Shown here: positions 13,201-25,912 of the stretch, in pieces
Layout: each line of letters begins with the position of its first letter
Numbering within the stretch: the stretch's first letter is position 1
From: Anarhynchus alexandrinus
Taxonomy: Eukaryota; Chordata; Aves; Charadriiformes; Charadriidae
DNA length: 64,000 nucleotides
Direction: 5' to 3'
NCBI GenBank assembly: GCA_008711295.1
Contig: VUYV01000016.1
Coordinates: 8,349,686 to 8,413,685, forward strand
Translations under genes and position numbers: made by a program
The notes under the pieces: generated by a model
Databases searched by the model: none
Seen by the model: the letters and a program-made list of their open reading frames with translations, nothing else
What the model was told of the DNA's origin: nothing

Positions 13201-16200
13201 ACGATGTATCCTGTTATTGCTGCTTTTTTTTCCTTTTTATTATTTATTTTAATATAACTATTTACTTAGAAACATCATTTCATTAAACATGCTCCCTGGT
13301 TAATTAGGTTTGCTGCGTGTTTCTTAGCTTCACTGTTGGGCCCTCCATTTCCCCTTAACAATGACTCCACTAGATTGTTCTGCAGTGACGAATCTCCTCA
13401 AAGTTCTCATACTGTATGTGCATTTTGTTTATTAGGCCTATTTAGGACAAAATTCAGAATACTCTTGAGAAGCAGGAATGGACTGAAAAAAGAAGGGCAA
13501 TAAAGAACCTACATTTAGTTTGTAATAATCATCTACCCAAGTGTGAGATGAGGAGCAATTAGGTGGCTGACAGTTCTACAGAAAAGGATTGATGATAATA
13601 ACAGGGAGTCAGCAATATCCTCCAGTTTGTACGAATGATAAACATCATATGGGGAACATGATGCATGAATGTTAGATGTTCAGAGCCGTAAGGGGGAACC
13701 AATAACAAATTCTGTATGTGAAAAGGATTTCTGTACAGAAAAGGAATAACGTGATGTCAGTGCCCTCTCTAGAGAAGATACCCATAACATGGACAGGACA
13801 TTCAGGCATTCACATGAAATGCAAGAAGCTTACTGCCTGGCTTGACATGCATCTCATGTAATGTTTGTCTGCATTTTGATGAGTGAACATCTGGATGGAT
13901 GTGTCATTACACTAGGACATACTCCATACAACTCATGTTTGGTCTTTGGTTCCTTAGTTTCCCAAACAGTAGAGGGAATTAGCAGAATATTCTTTCTTTT
14001 GATGCAGCAACTGGGACTTTAAATGCAGTACTCAGTTCCATTGCATCCTTTCAGTCAAGTAAAGACAGAGAGGAATTCAGAACAAATTCTCTGAAAAAAA
14101 AACATGTACCTGGATGATAATAAAAAGAGAAACAAATAAAGTCAAGCTTCTAGAAAGGTTAAATGCCAGAAGTTGGCAGGAGCTAGTTAATAACTAAACC
14201 TCCGTAAAGAAAAATGAGAGAGAGTAGTTTAAATTGCTCAGTATATGTGGAAAAAAAAAAGAAAGAAATCGTCTTCCTCCTGACAATGAATATAGCAGAT
14301 AAGAATGATGAACTGCTGGGGGAAAACATGTACAAGAATTCCTCCAGGAAATAACTTCATCTTCAAGATACTTTCAAACAGATGCAGCAATGACAGAAAA
14401 GCAAGTAGGAAGGTACTGAAAAGCTGCAAGTAATTTAACAATAACACATAATGAAGAAAATACTGACTGAACCTAAAGAGGGTGTTCCTATCTAGAACAG
14501 ACCTGGATCTGGTGGCCTGATCTGGGTTTTGGCATCTGCCTCCTTCTCCCTTCCCCTCCTACCTCCGAGGCCTTCAGCTTACGTCAGTTTTCCCCTCAGC
14601 CCTCTCAAAGTAATTATTCCTCTTCCCAGAATATCCTCCAGCCTGTCAGTATTTTCCTGGTAATTAAATAGCGAGAAACTGTTGTGTTGTTGCAGGGTGA
14701 CTGCTGCGCAGAGAGAGACTCATGACAATTTGCGGTCCATTCACGAAGCCACTACTGAAACAGTTCTCTGTTCCCTCCTGCTCTTTTGTCTGCTGCAAGG
14801 CATTTTTGTGTATTTGATTTACATGCTTTTATATTTATGAAAGAGAAACAGATTTGCTTCTCTCGGTGTCCCCTGCTCCCTCTTGCCCAATAATAAAATC
14901 TGTAACTTTGCATCTACTGTTTTCTGGAAGTTCCCAGCTCATACTCCTTTCCTCTGTTTCCACCTGCCTCCTCCACAGAGTGAAATTTTCCACTCCTTCC
15001 CAGGCTGAAGCATCTTATCTTCTGCCAGTCCTCATCTCCTTTTGAATTAACTTTCCTATTTGTAGTGGTAGGTGTGCTGTAGGATCCCTGGACAGCTTCA
15101 CCACGCTCCATACTTTCTCACTCTGTTTGCTAGGGAAGGTGTTAAAAAGGACAGGAGCTATTACCATTTTCCATACCATCTCTCTGGAGATGTTTTAGCT
15201 CAGCTCAGGTCTGACATTTGTCATCCTTTGCTGAGTCTTTCAGCCATTCACTAACACATCTGAGAAAGCTCTTGTGTCAGCCAATGTGAATATTTCATGA
15301 GCTACTGCATAAAATAATTCACTCAAATTCAGTTATAAGTAGCTCAGGTACAAACACTTCCTATCAAAGGTGTCTGACATTTCATATACAAGGTCCTTGC
15401 TTTTACCTGGCTTACAACTTGCCAAAAGTTTAAAATTTTTGAGGTTACTGCTTGTTACTTTGTCTTTCCTTCTAACCAAGTTTAGTTACATTTCTTCTTT
15501 TTGTTTGTAAGTTTGCTTCTTAACCCTGCAAGATCAGTTGACACTGATCATTAAAGTTGTGGTTTATTAAGAAGCCCAAATAGCTGAGATGCAATTCACT
15601 TGGAATTGCATGTATTCCATAATGACATTTCATAAGTAATTGCCTTCACTACCATTAAATCATCTTCCTACAAAACCAGTGAGATCCTACGGTGCCTAGG
15701 TTAGAATGACAGAATCGTGAACTGAATTCCAGTTTTAAGATCTGAAGCACTGATAAACACATGATACCAAAAACCATAAGTGGCCTCTTGTATCTTAATA
15801 TAAGTCTCTGAAGGGCTGAAGCAACAAGTTTATTTCACTGACCAAATTGAAGGAACAATGCCAAGGAGATATTAGGGAATACTTGGTATCAGTAAGAATT
15901 TAGAAATAAATGTGCAGTTTTACGCCTTGTTGTTGAGGTGCAGAAAACCAAGACTTTTGTTTCAAAACTTTGTGAGTTGATATTAAGAATTCCATTCTTC
16001 ATCACGCACTAGAGGAGAGACAACCACCAGAGACACCAGAAGAATAACTATTTCAATCTTTGCCTTGCATAACAAATTGCCCTGGGTTGCAGCTGAGGTC
16101 TGCACCTCCAATTTGATTAACAGTGTCACAAGCCAGGTACCCAAGAGCCATTCATAATTGCATTACAATTCATTATAGCTTTAATTCTATACATACAGAA

Positions 16201-17526
16201 AAAGCTAAATTGGACAGATACCTTCTCAGTCATAACCCATTCTTTTTCATCACCAGATCTTGAACTGCTCAAGGACTCCATGAGCTTTCAACTCAGCTAA
16301 CTCAACACAAAGTTGAGGCTTTCCAACAAGAGAAGGCCTGTAAACTTCCAAGGCTTTTCATTTTGTGTAAGGCAAAAAAAGAGATTTAAAAAGTACAGTA
16401 AAAATACTGGATTCAAAGAACTCAGAAATTTTTTGCTCAAGTTTTTAGCTCCGAGCTCCACATTGCAAATTTCACCCCAAATTCTTATAAACTTCAACCA
16501 AACTTTAAGTAAATCCAGCTAGAGTATTATAGTGGGAAATAATTAGCACCTTTAACAACAAGGATCTTATAATTCAAAATGTAGTAATTATAGTCTGTAA
16601 TAAATTACCAATCTCTGGTTTTCCTTTTAGTGCCTTCCCTTTTCCATTAAGGCACTCACTATATTTGCGTTTTCTGTCTGGAGTACATAAAAAACCAATA
16701 AATGACCAAAAGCTGACAAACCAGTCACTGCCTACTCTTTGTGTTCTCGGCAAAGTGTTGCTGGTATCTTTGACAGCAACCTTTCTCAAAAAGAGTCTCA
16801 AAACCAGTCTATCAAAAACCGACTACAGTTCATTCTTTCTTCTTAATACTTTCTCTGGACACGTATACTATGGCATCTCTGCCTGCCAGCCTTATGGTTT
16901 ATCTGTCTCTCTCCACTACAGGAGCCAGAGTCAGACCACTGAAGCTAAAAGCTTCTTGCAAGGCACAGATAATGAAGAGAAGTAGCTAAAGCCCCTCAGA
17001 GCAGCCTTCTTTAATGGCACACGGCAGAGCAGCATGGGAAGCCCTCATATGCAGACCCATTTCCATGCAGGTATCTATGCTTTCGCACACCATCCCTATC
17101 TCCAGCTCTTACAGCAATACTCTGTTTTTGGAATCAGCCCACAAGTTCTGCCAGCTGGGTAGTGTTTAGCAAACTGCTGCCAACATTTACATTTCTAAAT
17201 GCAGGGCTAGACCAAAAAGATATTTCCAAGGCACTGAACTTGAACATCGAACTCCTAATAATTACAACAGAAGCCAGCTGGAGCTGTCAGCTACTCAAAA
17301 CTTCCAAAAATCTGGGTTGCTAATTACCAAACCAGAAGCCTAGCAGATGTCCATCCACTGCTCAACATCCAGGCTGCTGCTCTCCTGCGTATTTCCACAC
17401 CACCAATCTCTGCCTGTGCTCAGCTAAAACACCCCACTCACAGCATCCAGTTACTAAGCCCATTCCTGATGTCCAAAATTATTTATGCATTGAATTCAGA
17501 GTGCCTTTGAGATTATTGCCCTGCCT
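10266..17526. other. Unique non-coding sequence, no gene recognised
   Basis: There is no supported gene. A TA-rich tract lies at about 10449-10468. A homeodomain-site-rich AT block lies near 16150-16190 (CATAATTGCATTAC and similar). Open frames are short (at most about 113 codons) and overlap on both strands without a recognisable product. No transposon terminus was seen. Confidence 0.6.
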
Positions 17527-17543
17527 CCCCCCCCCCCCCCCCC
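17527..17543. repeat. Homopolymer C17
   Basis: An uninterrupted run of 17 C on the + strand (G17 on the - strand) followed directly by TTTTA. Long C/G homopolymers are rare compared with A/T runs. The - strand could form G-quadruplex. The exact length is also vulnerable to sequencing or assembly error. Confidence 0.95.
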
Positions 17544-17887
17544 TTTTATTTCATCAATTATTTTATGGGGACAAGAGCTGTGGGAAGCATTTGCTTTCAC
17601 TCTTTCCTATCTCCCTTTGTAAAGTCTCTCTCTCTCTAATGTCTGCTTCATGTTTATTATGGTAATATTAACAGTCACAAGCCTTCAGTTTTGCATAAAG
17701 AACCAAGGGTAGGTTTGCTTATTTGTGGTTAGGTGTTTCTCAAGGACAAGGGTGGGGGCTACAGGCCAGTGCTGTTGTAACAGGAACTACAAACACTAAT
17801 GGTTTCCAAAGCTCAGTATTCTAAATTACCTTGGGTACACCCTATTTTCTCTACTACTGTCAAGAAATCGGTAGGAAGCCTTGCAGC

Positions 17888-17925
17888 AATTCACTCTTTA
17901 GAGAGAGCGGGGTGAAGAGTGAATT
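17888..17925. repeat. Perfect inverted repeat, 11-bp arms, 16-nt loop
   Basis: The arms AATTCACTCTT (17888-17898) and AAGAGTGAATT (17915-17925) are exact reverse complements. The purine-rich loop separates them. The function is unknown; no RNA gene family is recognised. Confidence 0.85.
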
Positions 17926-20239
17926 ATTAACCACTCAGAAGTCACTCATTGCATGGACATGCACATACACAGTAAGAAGCAATATTTGGGCGAACGTGTA
18001 ATGATTGACCCCACACTCAAGCAAAGCTCGAGTGCAGCTGCTCAAAGGCATGCCTAAGTAAGACAGTCTCTACATCCAACGTGTTGGGCTCCTGCTCATC
18101 ACACCTTCCTGGAGGAGACCTGCAGGTCTGAAGTAACACATTTCCGCTGTTGGATACAGGGCTGCTTCAAGTCTTGTGTCTGCCAGTGAAGTTCATTACC
18201 ATGTGTCATTGCTCTGACTCTCCCCCAGGTCTGCCCTGCTCACTGACACACAAAAGCCATCACTGTGCGGTAGATAAAATTTTACATAGAGCCTAATGCA
18301 CCTCACATTTGGTATTCCTCTCCAAGGTATGCAACAAAGCTTTCCCCCAGTGGTGGCACTGGCAAAAAAAGAAAAATATTCCTTAATGAGGCATTTGTAG
18401 GTTTGTGCTGGACCAGCACAACCCTTATTCATGTTTCATGATAACTTCACTGATGCTGTCTGACTAGATTTGTGTTCTTTGGTTTAATGCTTCTGGACAC
18501 GAGCACCATCATTGGTACAGCAAAACAGAGCAGCTTGCAGAGGCAATTCTCCAGTTGCATGGCTGGCTGGCACCAGCAAAGGGCCTGGCTCTTCACTTAG
18601 CAGATGTCGCTTTGTATTAGTCAATTGTCAGAGATCACCATTTTTTTTTTTCCCCGACAGCACTGCTCCTGTTACAGTTTGTGTGGCCTCTGCCCAGAGG
18701 TCTGTCCTTGTTTGCATTCGTGTCTGCATGAAGCATTTGTAAGCACAGAGTCTCATTTAGTTATGCTTTTAACTGAACCCAGTTTTCACATCATTCATTA
18801 ATGTTGCTACAGCACCATCTTGAACCATTCAGCCATCTCAAATGGTGTTCACTACATAAAGTGCGGCTGCAAGGTCGTTTGTTTCTTCAAGTAAAGATAA
18901 GGGAAAAAAATCCCTTTGTCTAAGCCTTCCATATGTGAGGGTTTTTTTGAGGGGCTGGGGTTTTTTTTGGAGATTTTTTTGTTTTATTTTTAAATTCTAC
19001 ACCAGGGTCCATAATTGAATGCCTCAGAGGGAAGGCCACCTTCCTCCCCCACCTTTCCTTGCTCACGCACTTCCTACCACGTGCTACCTCGATTTTGTGG
19101 GTTTGTCTGCTGCTCCTGCCAGGACAGTGGTCACACACAGCCTGTGCTCCACTGCCACAGGGGAAAAGCACATCTCCATTGTTAGATTTTCAGTTTCTCT
19201 AAAAAAATCTAGGGGGTGTTCTTCACATTAGCTTCTGTACCTCTTTTTTATTGACATGAGCAAACTACTTCATTTGAGTCTTCATATTGCCATAAAAATG
19301 CAGCTCAGAACACACTGAGGCCGTCTTAATCCACAGCTCTAAGTAGTAAACTAGAAAGTCATTGTTGCACCAATACCTTCATCTTCAAATCAGCTCTGGG
19401 AGGGGGTGACAGAAGGGACAGCAGCGAGAGTTTGTGGTAATTAGATTCTACCCCTCATCGGAATTGCATTACCAATAAATCAGCTAAGACGACTGGCTTC
19501 TTTTTAGCTTCCTTGAATTTATCCATTGCCCAAGAACCTTGTAACAACTGAGCTGCAGTGTGATTAACCCATAGTCAATAACTACAGTATTTCAACCCCA
19601 CCCTGCATGTGCTCAGCCCAGTATGGTCAACCACAGTCCTCTCGTGCTGAGAAATCAGACCCCTGCCAGACACAGAAGAGGAACAGTTCCAGTCTGAACA
19701 AGGCAGGTTAGTCCATAATTACAGACACCAATCAAAAAAAAGTGCAGGAGGCTTTGTGTTAAGGAATAATTGGCACACAAGAGTCCAACGAACAAATCTA
19801 ACTTTTTCTCAGTATGTTGCCTTGCTCTTTGTTCCTCATGCCCTGTCTTTTCAGGGTTGTTAAAAAGCTGTGAATTTTAGTTTTGTAAATGCCGCATATC
19901 AATTCCTTTCTCCAAGCACTACAGATCAGCACCTTGAGATCCCCAGACTTTGAATCTTTCAGCTCTAGCCTTTGGCAGACCACACATATATTATATTCAT
20001 TTATTTTGGAAGAAGAGATTGTGTTTGGTTCAGACATAATTATACGCTGTCCATTTACCCATAAAAGTGATTTGTGAATGACCTAAGCTTCACCTTAAGT
20101 GTGAGCTCGGACCAGGATCTCTATGTTGCAGACGGATACACTGAGACAGTATAGAGAGCAATCTGCTCTGCCACCCACACAAAAACCAAAACACATCAAC
20201 ACCACCACCCCCCCCGCACATACCATACACACAAGGAAA
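17926..20239. other. Unique sequence with T-rich simple tracts
   Basis: No gene is supported. A T11 run followed by CCCCGACAG (18641-18660) resembles a 3' splice site, but there is no convincing partner donor. A T/G-rich tract lies at about 18938-18995 with blocks of GGGG and T8. A C/A-rich low-complexity stretch with a run of eight or more C lies at about 20165-20235. Confidence 0.55.
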
Positions 20240-20510
20240 CTACACAGACGGTCCAATTTCCCCTAATTAAAGTTAGTGCAAACTCCTTCAATGAAATTAG
20301 ACTAATCAGGGCTTATCACTGAACCAATACTAAAATCTTGCGCTGTAGAAGCTGAGCTGTTTGTTGCACAACATGCTGGATCACAATGCAGTTATCTAGC
20401 TAATAACATTACCATGGGATTCCAGATATAGCACCAAGATAACAGATCACAATTCACAAGCAGCTAATTTATGCAATTTTCTTTGATGCACCTTATTAAA
20501 CACTTACAAG
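20240..20510. promoter_or_regulatory. Possible conserved non-coding element (enhancer-like motif cluster)
   Basis: The block contains CTAATTAAAG (20263-20272), ACTAATCAG near 20301, a GATA-like CTTATCA, CTAATTTATGCAA near 20464 and the TCF/LEF-type CTTTGATG (20481-20488). Such clusters are typical of developmental enhancers, but AT-rich DNA also produces them by chance. No alignment was possible, so this is a low-confidence regulatory call. Confidence 0.2.
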
Positions 20511-20567
20511 GCAGTTAGATGAGTTATCAGAAAAAATAAACCCCCCTTCTCCTCCCCCTCCTGCCAG

Positions 20568-20608
20568 GCTCAAGCCCAACGCTTCACAATGCTTTACTGC
20601 TGTCACAG
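20568..20608 (+). other. Candidate 41-nt exon with strong flanking splice sites
   Basis: Upstream is a long pyrimidine tract (about 20541-20564) ending in GCCAG, a strong acceptor. Downstream is CACAG followed by GTGAGTTAC, a near-consensus donor. All three frames of the 41 nt are open. The length is not a multiple of three, so as a cassette it would shift a coding frame. It could be an exon of a non-coding RNA, an alternative or decoy exon, or chance. No neighbouring exon was identified. Confidence 0.2.
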
Positions 20609-20729
20609 GTGAGTTACTACCAGGCAGAAGATCACCTTTGTGCTGAAACACAGTAACCTTGAGAAGAAGAAATAGTTGTTCTGCCCACAAAAGAAAAAGA
20701 AAAGTGACTTAGAGCATTATCTTGGCTGA

Positions 20730-21060
20730 GGTCCATCCAGGAGACAGAGCTGGAGCAGCAGCTGCCCAACTCAGCTCAGAGAAAGTTCTAAGTGTCTGGG
20801 GCTGAGCTTAAATAGGTGCTTAAATAGCTTGCAGGTGTGGCTGAGCCCCAGGTGAGGCTGCTCAGGGTAACGAAGCTGTCAGTGAGCTCGAGGCACTTGC
20901 AGGGGAGGCAACTGGTGGTAAAGGGCTGTGATTTGAATCTGGTGTTAGGGAGAAGCAGGCTGTGCTCCAGTGGTGAGAGGCTGGTGGGTTTTGGGGGGTA
21001 TGCTTTAAAGCTGAGTCTGGGAGGCAGGTCTGTAACCTTTATTTGTATTTGGCCATGCTA
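20730..21060 (+). other. G-rich segment with duplicated GCTTAAATAG
   Basis: The + strand is richer in G and CAG/CTG words than the flanks. It carries two copies of GCTTAAATAG, at 20806-20815 and 20818-20827, which look like weak TATA-type sequences. It could be an unrecognised repeat remnant or a weak promoter. Open frames here (for example 20837-21061) have no recognisable product. Confidence 0.25.
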
Positions 21061-24000
21061 ACTCAGAAAAATACACCTCCAGAGCTCCAGGTGGCATCTG
21101 TGACTGCTTGGACCCAGGCAATCCCTGGACTCGTACAAGGCCTCTGCTTAAAAGTGGCAGCTACTTGCTGCCACCCAGAGCCCTCTGGATATTGGGAGGC
21201 AAAACTGCTTTATTTTGTAAGAAAACAGGGTTCCCATTTAGTTTACAAAAGACTGCAACTCTTACAGGGTATTTCCCATTGAGCTTCCCAACTGTGCAAT
21301 GCCAAGGTGGTACCTTAGCCTGACTTATTCCCATACCTCAGTGACTGCAGCATCTTGCTTCGGAAGGGGAGAAGTTACATTTGCAAGGATGCTATTCCAC
21401 GACAGGGTGGGTACATCGTGTCAATACGCTGTTTTTTGGAATGGGTGTTTTATATAAACCTGTCTTTAAACATCCCTTGCTGTGAGGGGGGAGGAGTAGA
21501 GGGAAGGGAAAACTCATCTGTGCTTAATCCATGTTTTATTATAAATAGGTGAAGAAGAAACAACTGACCAACAGCCAATATTCTTTAGCTGAATGAGGAG
21601 AATGGCAGCAGCACAAAAATAGCATTTTGTGTATGGCAGATCCTTTGATTAAAGAATCCTTGTCTTTTATCTACCTGACTCAAACAGCTTGCTCTGAATG
21701 CTACCTATTTGACCCCCTACCATGTACCCTGTTGCTGACACCCTAAAGATTGCACATGGTGTTTGTGACTTTTCCTGGAGCACTGTGTGCTTAAGCACTT
21801 GAGAAGTGACACATGCTGTGCACACCGTGACAGACAGCAAGCCTTACACAGGGACTGACCCTAGCCTGCAGGCAGAATAACTCAAGCTGCCTTTTTGCAT
21901 GGCAATTTCTCATAACTGCTTTAACAGAACAAATGTAAAAGGAACAGACAGCCATCCGGGCCATCTTCTGCCTGGTTAGCAGCTCCTGCTCTACCACTGA
22001 ACTGGCTGGAGTTGGCAGGGGGGAAGCAGTGCCCAGCAGTGTTCATTTCTGGCTTGCATTGCCATCATATTACAAACAGCACTTTAATACCATGATGGAT
22101 TAAAAAAATTATACATATCTTCTGCCTTATAAAGTTTATGTTAACAAAAACAGTAAATAAGCCATCTTCTGCTATGTGTTTGTACAACGCTTGGCATGTT
22201 CAAGTTGTAAGCTCGGCAGAAGTCCCTAAGCAGTACGCTAAGTGAACAAGGAACACTGACCTCAGAGAAATAAGTGTTTCCTGTTAGTGCTGAATGGGAG
22301 AAAATTATTCATATTCTCCATGCACTCTCAGGTGGGTGGCTTTGCGCCGTGACCAGTGTTTACCTCACTAAGTGAGTCAGGGATGAAACCGCAACCGATA
22401 AATTTTTGTAAGGGAAATGGCATGGGACCTTGCAGAAGCAAACATCGTAACTTAAAATAAGACTATGTCAAATTACAGAATTTTTCCATTTAAATGACTA
22501 TCATTTGCAGTTTTGTAAGTGCTGTGATACGGCTGGCACTGGAGAGATGTGGGGAGGTTTTGGAGCCAAGGGGAACCCCCATAAACATTCTCCCTGTAAT
22601 TGAGGCTGCTGAAAGAGGACGCAGCAGGCACTGATCCTGCAGCTAAGCCAAACAAGCTCTTACAGTCCTCGTTCCTCGAATCCCAGCTGTTTCCTTTCAT
22701 CCGTCTCCTCTGGGCTTGGCTCCAGCACGGTTTTGCTCTGTTTGCCCCCAGCAGGAACCTCAACCCAGGGTCCCCTTCCTTTCCTACCTGCAGTCAGAAG
22801 CAGTCAGGCAAGGCTAACCAGTGCTGCCCCGGGTACATCCATGGTGGTCCTCAGCTCAGCTCCTGGGCCCCCTCTGGATGAGATGGTCTGTCTTCAACAT
22901 CATCCATCTTTGCAGCAGGCCTGATTTATCCGCATACCAGACTTCATGGTGTCTATACAGTGTAGTTTTGGTTTGAGTTGAGGCTGGTGCCGATAGCCTG
23001 GAAGGAAATGCAAAAACATCTTGTCGTTATTTCAGCTAGCCCTTCCTTTCCTTATGTCCTCACCCCCTGCCTCGTATTTCCCCTCCCATTTGGAGTACCC
23101 AGCCTTAAGCTCTGCGTAGCATCAACAGCAAAAATTCTAAGATAGAGACTCTCTATTAAAACACCGTCCTTGACTTCTCTGTGGACCCTTATCCAGCAGT
23201 TCTGGACTGAGTGATTAAGGATTGCACCATTAGTCTTCACTGATTAATGAATACTGAAATACTGCCTGGAAATTAAAAGCCATGTCTTTTCTGTCACACA
23301 AACATAATAGAAATACTTTCCACTGCAAATAGTCTTCTAAGTGTTCAGTTTCACCCTGGGACAAATTCAGTTATGTCCCAATCTTTGAAATAAACTAAGA
23401 AGTGGGAATCTTGTGACTGATAAAAGCTGGGCTGTTTTAAAGATAAGAATGTTTAATGTACAATAATGAATCACATGATGAATGTCCAAGTGAACAGGGT
23501 TTTTTTCAATGCTATACTCTCAGAAGCACAGAAATTAATGGCGACTTTGACTCAGGAATCAGCCAGGCAATTACACTGGCATGTTCTTACAGAGTATATC
23601 TTACTCAAAAAAAGAAACAAAAACCAACACTTAAAAATGCTCAGAAACATGCAGCAGTTTCTGATCACTGCTTTGAACTCAATTCACCTTCACTTTATGA
23701 GGGCTACATCAAAAGGAGTGCGGAACTCATGTTTGTATTTAACTCTGAGTACATCCAAACTAGCTTACCTTTTCAGAAAGGAGGGATGGGAAAAGAAGAG
23801 AAAGAAGGCATGGATAAAGGATTTTAAATTTCCATGGAAAAAAAAAAGTATTGAAACCTACTATGAAGGCAGTGTTATGCCCTCTATACACTAGATTTCA
23901 TCACACTTTGTAGATAGATAGAGAGGGGATACTTCACCTCCACCTCTTCTTACGGACATAGGTATTTCATGCTTTTGCAGTGGTCAAAGATGCAAATGCC

Positions 24001-25560
24001 TTTTGTAATTGAATCATAGACAGGCAGGTGGGAGGAACATTTTGGTGGATAAATATTTCTTGGGCAACACCTTCTGCTAACAAAGAGCAGGACTGCCAGC
24101 AGGGAAAACAGCAGGCAGGAGCAGAAAGCAGGTGTGGTGATCCATCCCGCACCCAACCAGCCATTCCTTGCATCCACAGCTTTAAACACAAAAACCGGTT
24201 CTGTGGAGCTTCGTTCCTGGGCTGCCTCATCCCAGCAGTGAAGGCAGAAAACAAGTGGCATGTTGAAGCTGGTGATAAGTGATTTTGCTGATTAATAGTG
24301 AGGAACACCACCTGTTAAACATTGTTGCTCTACAATTACAAAAGAGTAAATAATAGTGCTTCTATGGAGATAACTGAAGGTGAATTCATCCTTGATATTA
24401 TATCCAAACCACTTTCTGCCATGAGATATAAGACTGGCATACAGCCGCGGTGCTTAACAGTCTGATTCTCCCTTCAAGGATGTAAACCCATCCTGAAAAT
24501 AATAGGATTTCCCAAGCATAAAATTAAGGCAGCAGTGAGGTGAGGCTTGAAGAGAAGACACCAAGTTGGTTTTGGGGTTTTTTTTGATCATTCTTTCTGC
24601 CAAGCAGGGAGCAAAGTTGATGTAGGGTAACACCAAGTAGGAGAAAATTGTCTTGCAGAAAAAGATGGCGAGCTGGTGAGGGCTGCACACAGCTGAGGTC
24701 TGCCTGGGGGGCTGTAACCCCTGCCACAGGAGCAGGACCCTGCGCCCAGGAGTGGGACCAGAGCCTGGAGCTCTTCTCAATAAAACACACCCAGGGCGAT
24801 ACTGTATTCAAAGTCTAAGAAACACGCCACTTCTTGTACACTTCGCTATCTTGATTTATAGCATTGTTAGCAAGCACTTTGGATACAGGCTAAAATTACT
24901 CAGATGAAAAATGGCCTTGTCTGACTCAAATACAGGCAACTGATAATCAAAGGCATTTTTAGGGCCAGGGAAATTACTTTTATGGAAACGATTGTTAAAG
25001 AAAAAGCTGATAACTGGGAGGCCCAAGATCAGGATCTTCCTTTTGGCTCACTGTGTGACTGCAGATGCACCAGTTACAGCGATGGTCTGACAACACCACA
25101 TTTCCATTACTGAAGCTTGCCATGGATCCAGCACAGTAGCATTTTGCCCTGCAGCATTCATGTTTTACCTATTCACAAGCAGGAGTCAATGATTAGAAGT
25201 TTTGCAAAATATTTTGAGAGATTAGGAATAAGGATGCGTTCTTCTTTGAACAAAATTGAAGGGAAAGCTACTCTAATTTTTAAAGGCAGAATCAATAAGT
25301 TTGAGACTATTGATCAACTTATTATTTGTAATGACACAAAAGACAAAATTAAACCTGCCTAATTTCAGCAACATTTTAAAAGACATGTTGGTTTAGAAAG
25401 CAAAGTTCTAGTACTCAAAATCCATGTTTTATCTGTTTTACCAAAGGCTAAAACAATCTGCCATATATGTTTCATCAGAATATTTCTTTGCTTTTAGCCC
25501 AGGACTAAGGATACTGTTTTCCTAATAAACTCATGTTAGAGCTCCAAGGTGAATTTCTCA
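21061..25560. other. Unique non-coding sequence, no gene recognised
   Basis: There is no supported gene. The frame at 23466-23894 (+, 142 codons) overlaps another open frame at 23456-23827. Both read as low-complexity, lysine-rich chance translations without domain features. No mobile-element terminus or structured repeat was seen. Confidence 0.55.
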
Positions 25561-25912
25561 TAACTACATGCTGAAGGATGTATTTTGTGGAAATGAAAAA
25601 TGAACATACTATCTACCTATCAATACTGCAGCACATTCATCAATGCAAAAGAGCAGCTTGCTTCCCCGCTTCCAACATTTCAAGAGACAGGTTGCCCTGT
25701 CAGAGCCACGCTGGGATTTTATGTGTAATAAAGAGCTTTCAACTGCTGGGCAGACAAAATGCTTCTCTGCCAGCCAGCTGTTAATTACCATCATCTGAGC
25801 CTAATTCACTCCTCCCCTTCCCTCCCATGCAGAGTAGCTGTCTGCTATTTTTCTGGTTGCAGCAGCGCTAATTGAACTGGCTTCCCATTAAAGCTGCTGT
25901 CATTCAGTAAGT
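25560..25912. promoter_or_regulatory. Possible conserved non-coding element
   Basis: The motifs are dense: CAGCTG (25775-25780) abutting TTAATTA (25781-25787), a second E-box CATCTG (25792-25797), CTAATTC at about 25801, CTAATTGAA near 25868 and CATTAAAG near 25886. The combination of E-boxes with paired/homeodomain TAATT cores is enhancer-like. No exon structure or long protein frame explains it. The function is inferred from motif content only. Confidence 0.22.

Noticed and set aside
15700..15725. AGAATGACAGAATCGTGAA resembling a CR1 terminus
   Set aside because: The adjoining GGTTGGA/GACC words of the CR1 3' UTR are absent, so the similarity is superficial.
18641..18738. T11CCCCGACAG acceptor-like site with an 78-nt follow-on
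   Set aside because: The only donor is a weak TTT/GTAAGC and no frame or neighbouring exon supports it.
23456..23894. Two overlapping + strand frames of 123 and 142 codons
   Set aside because: They share the same DNA in different frames and read as low-complexity lysine-rich peptide; stop depletion is the likely cause.
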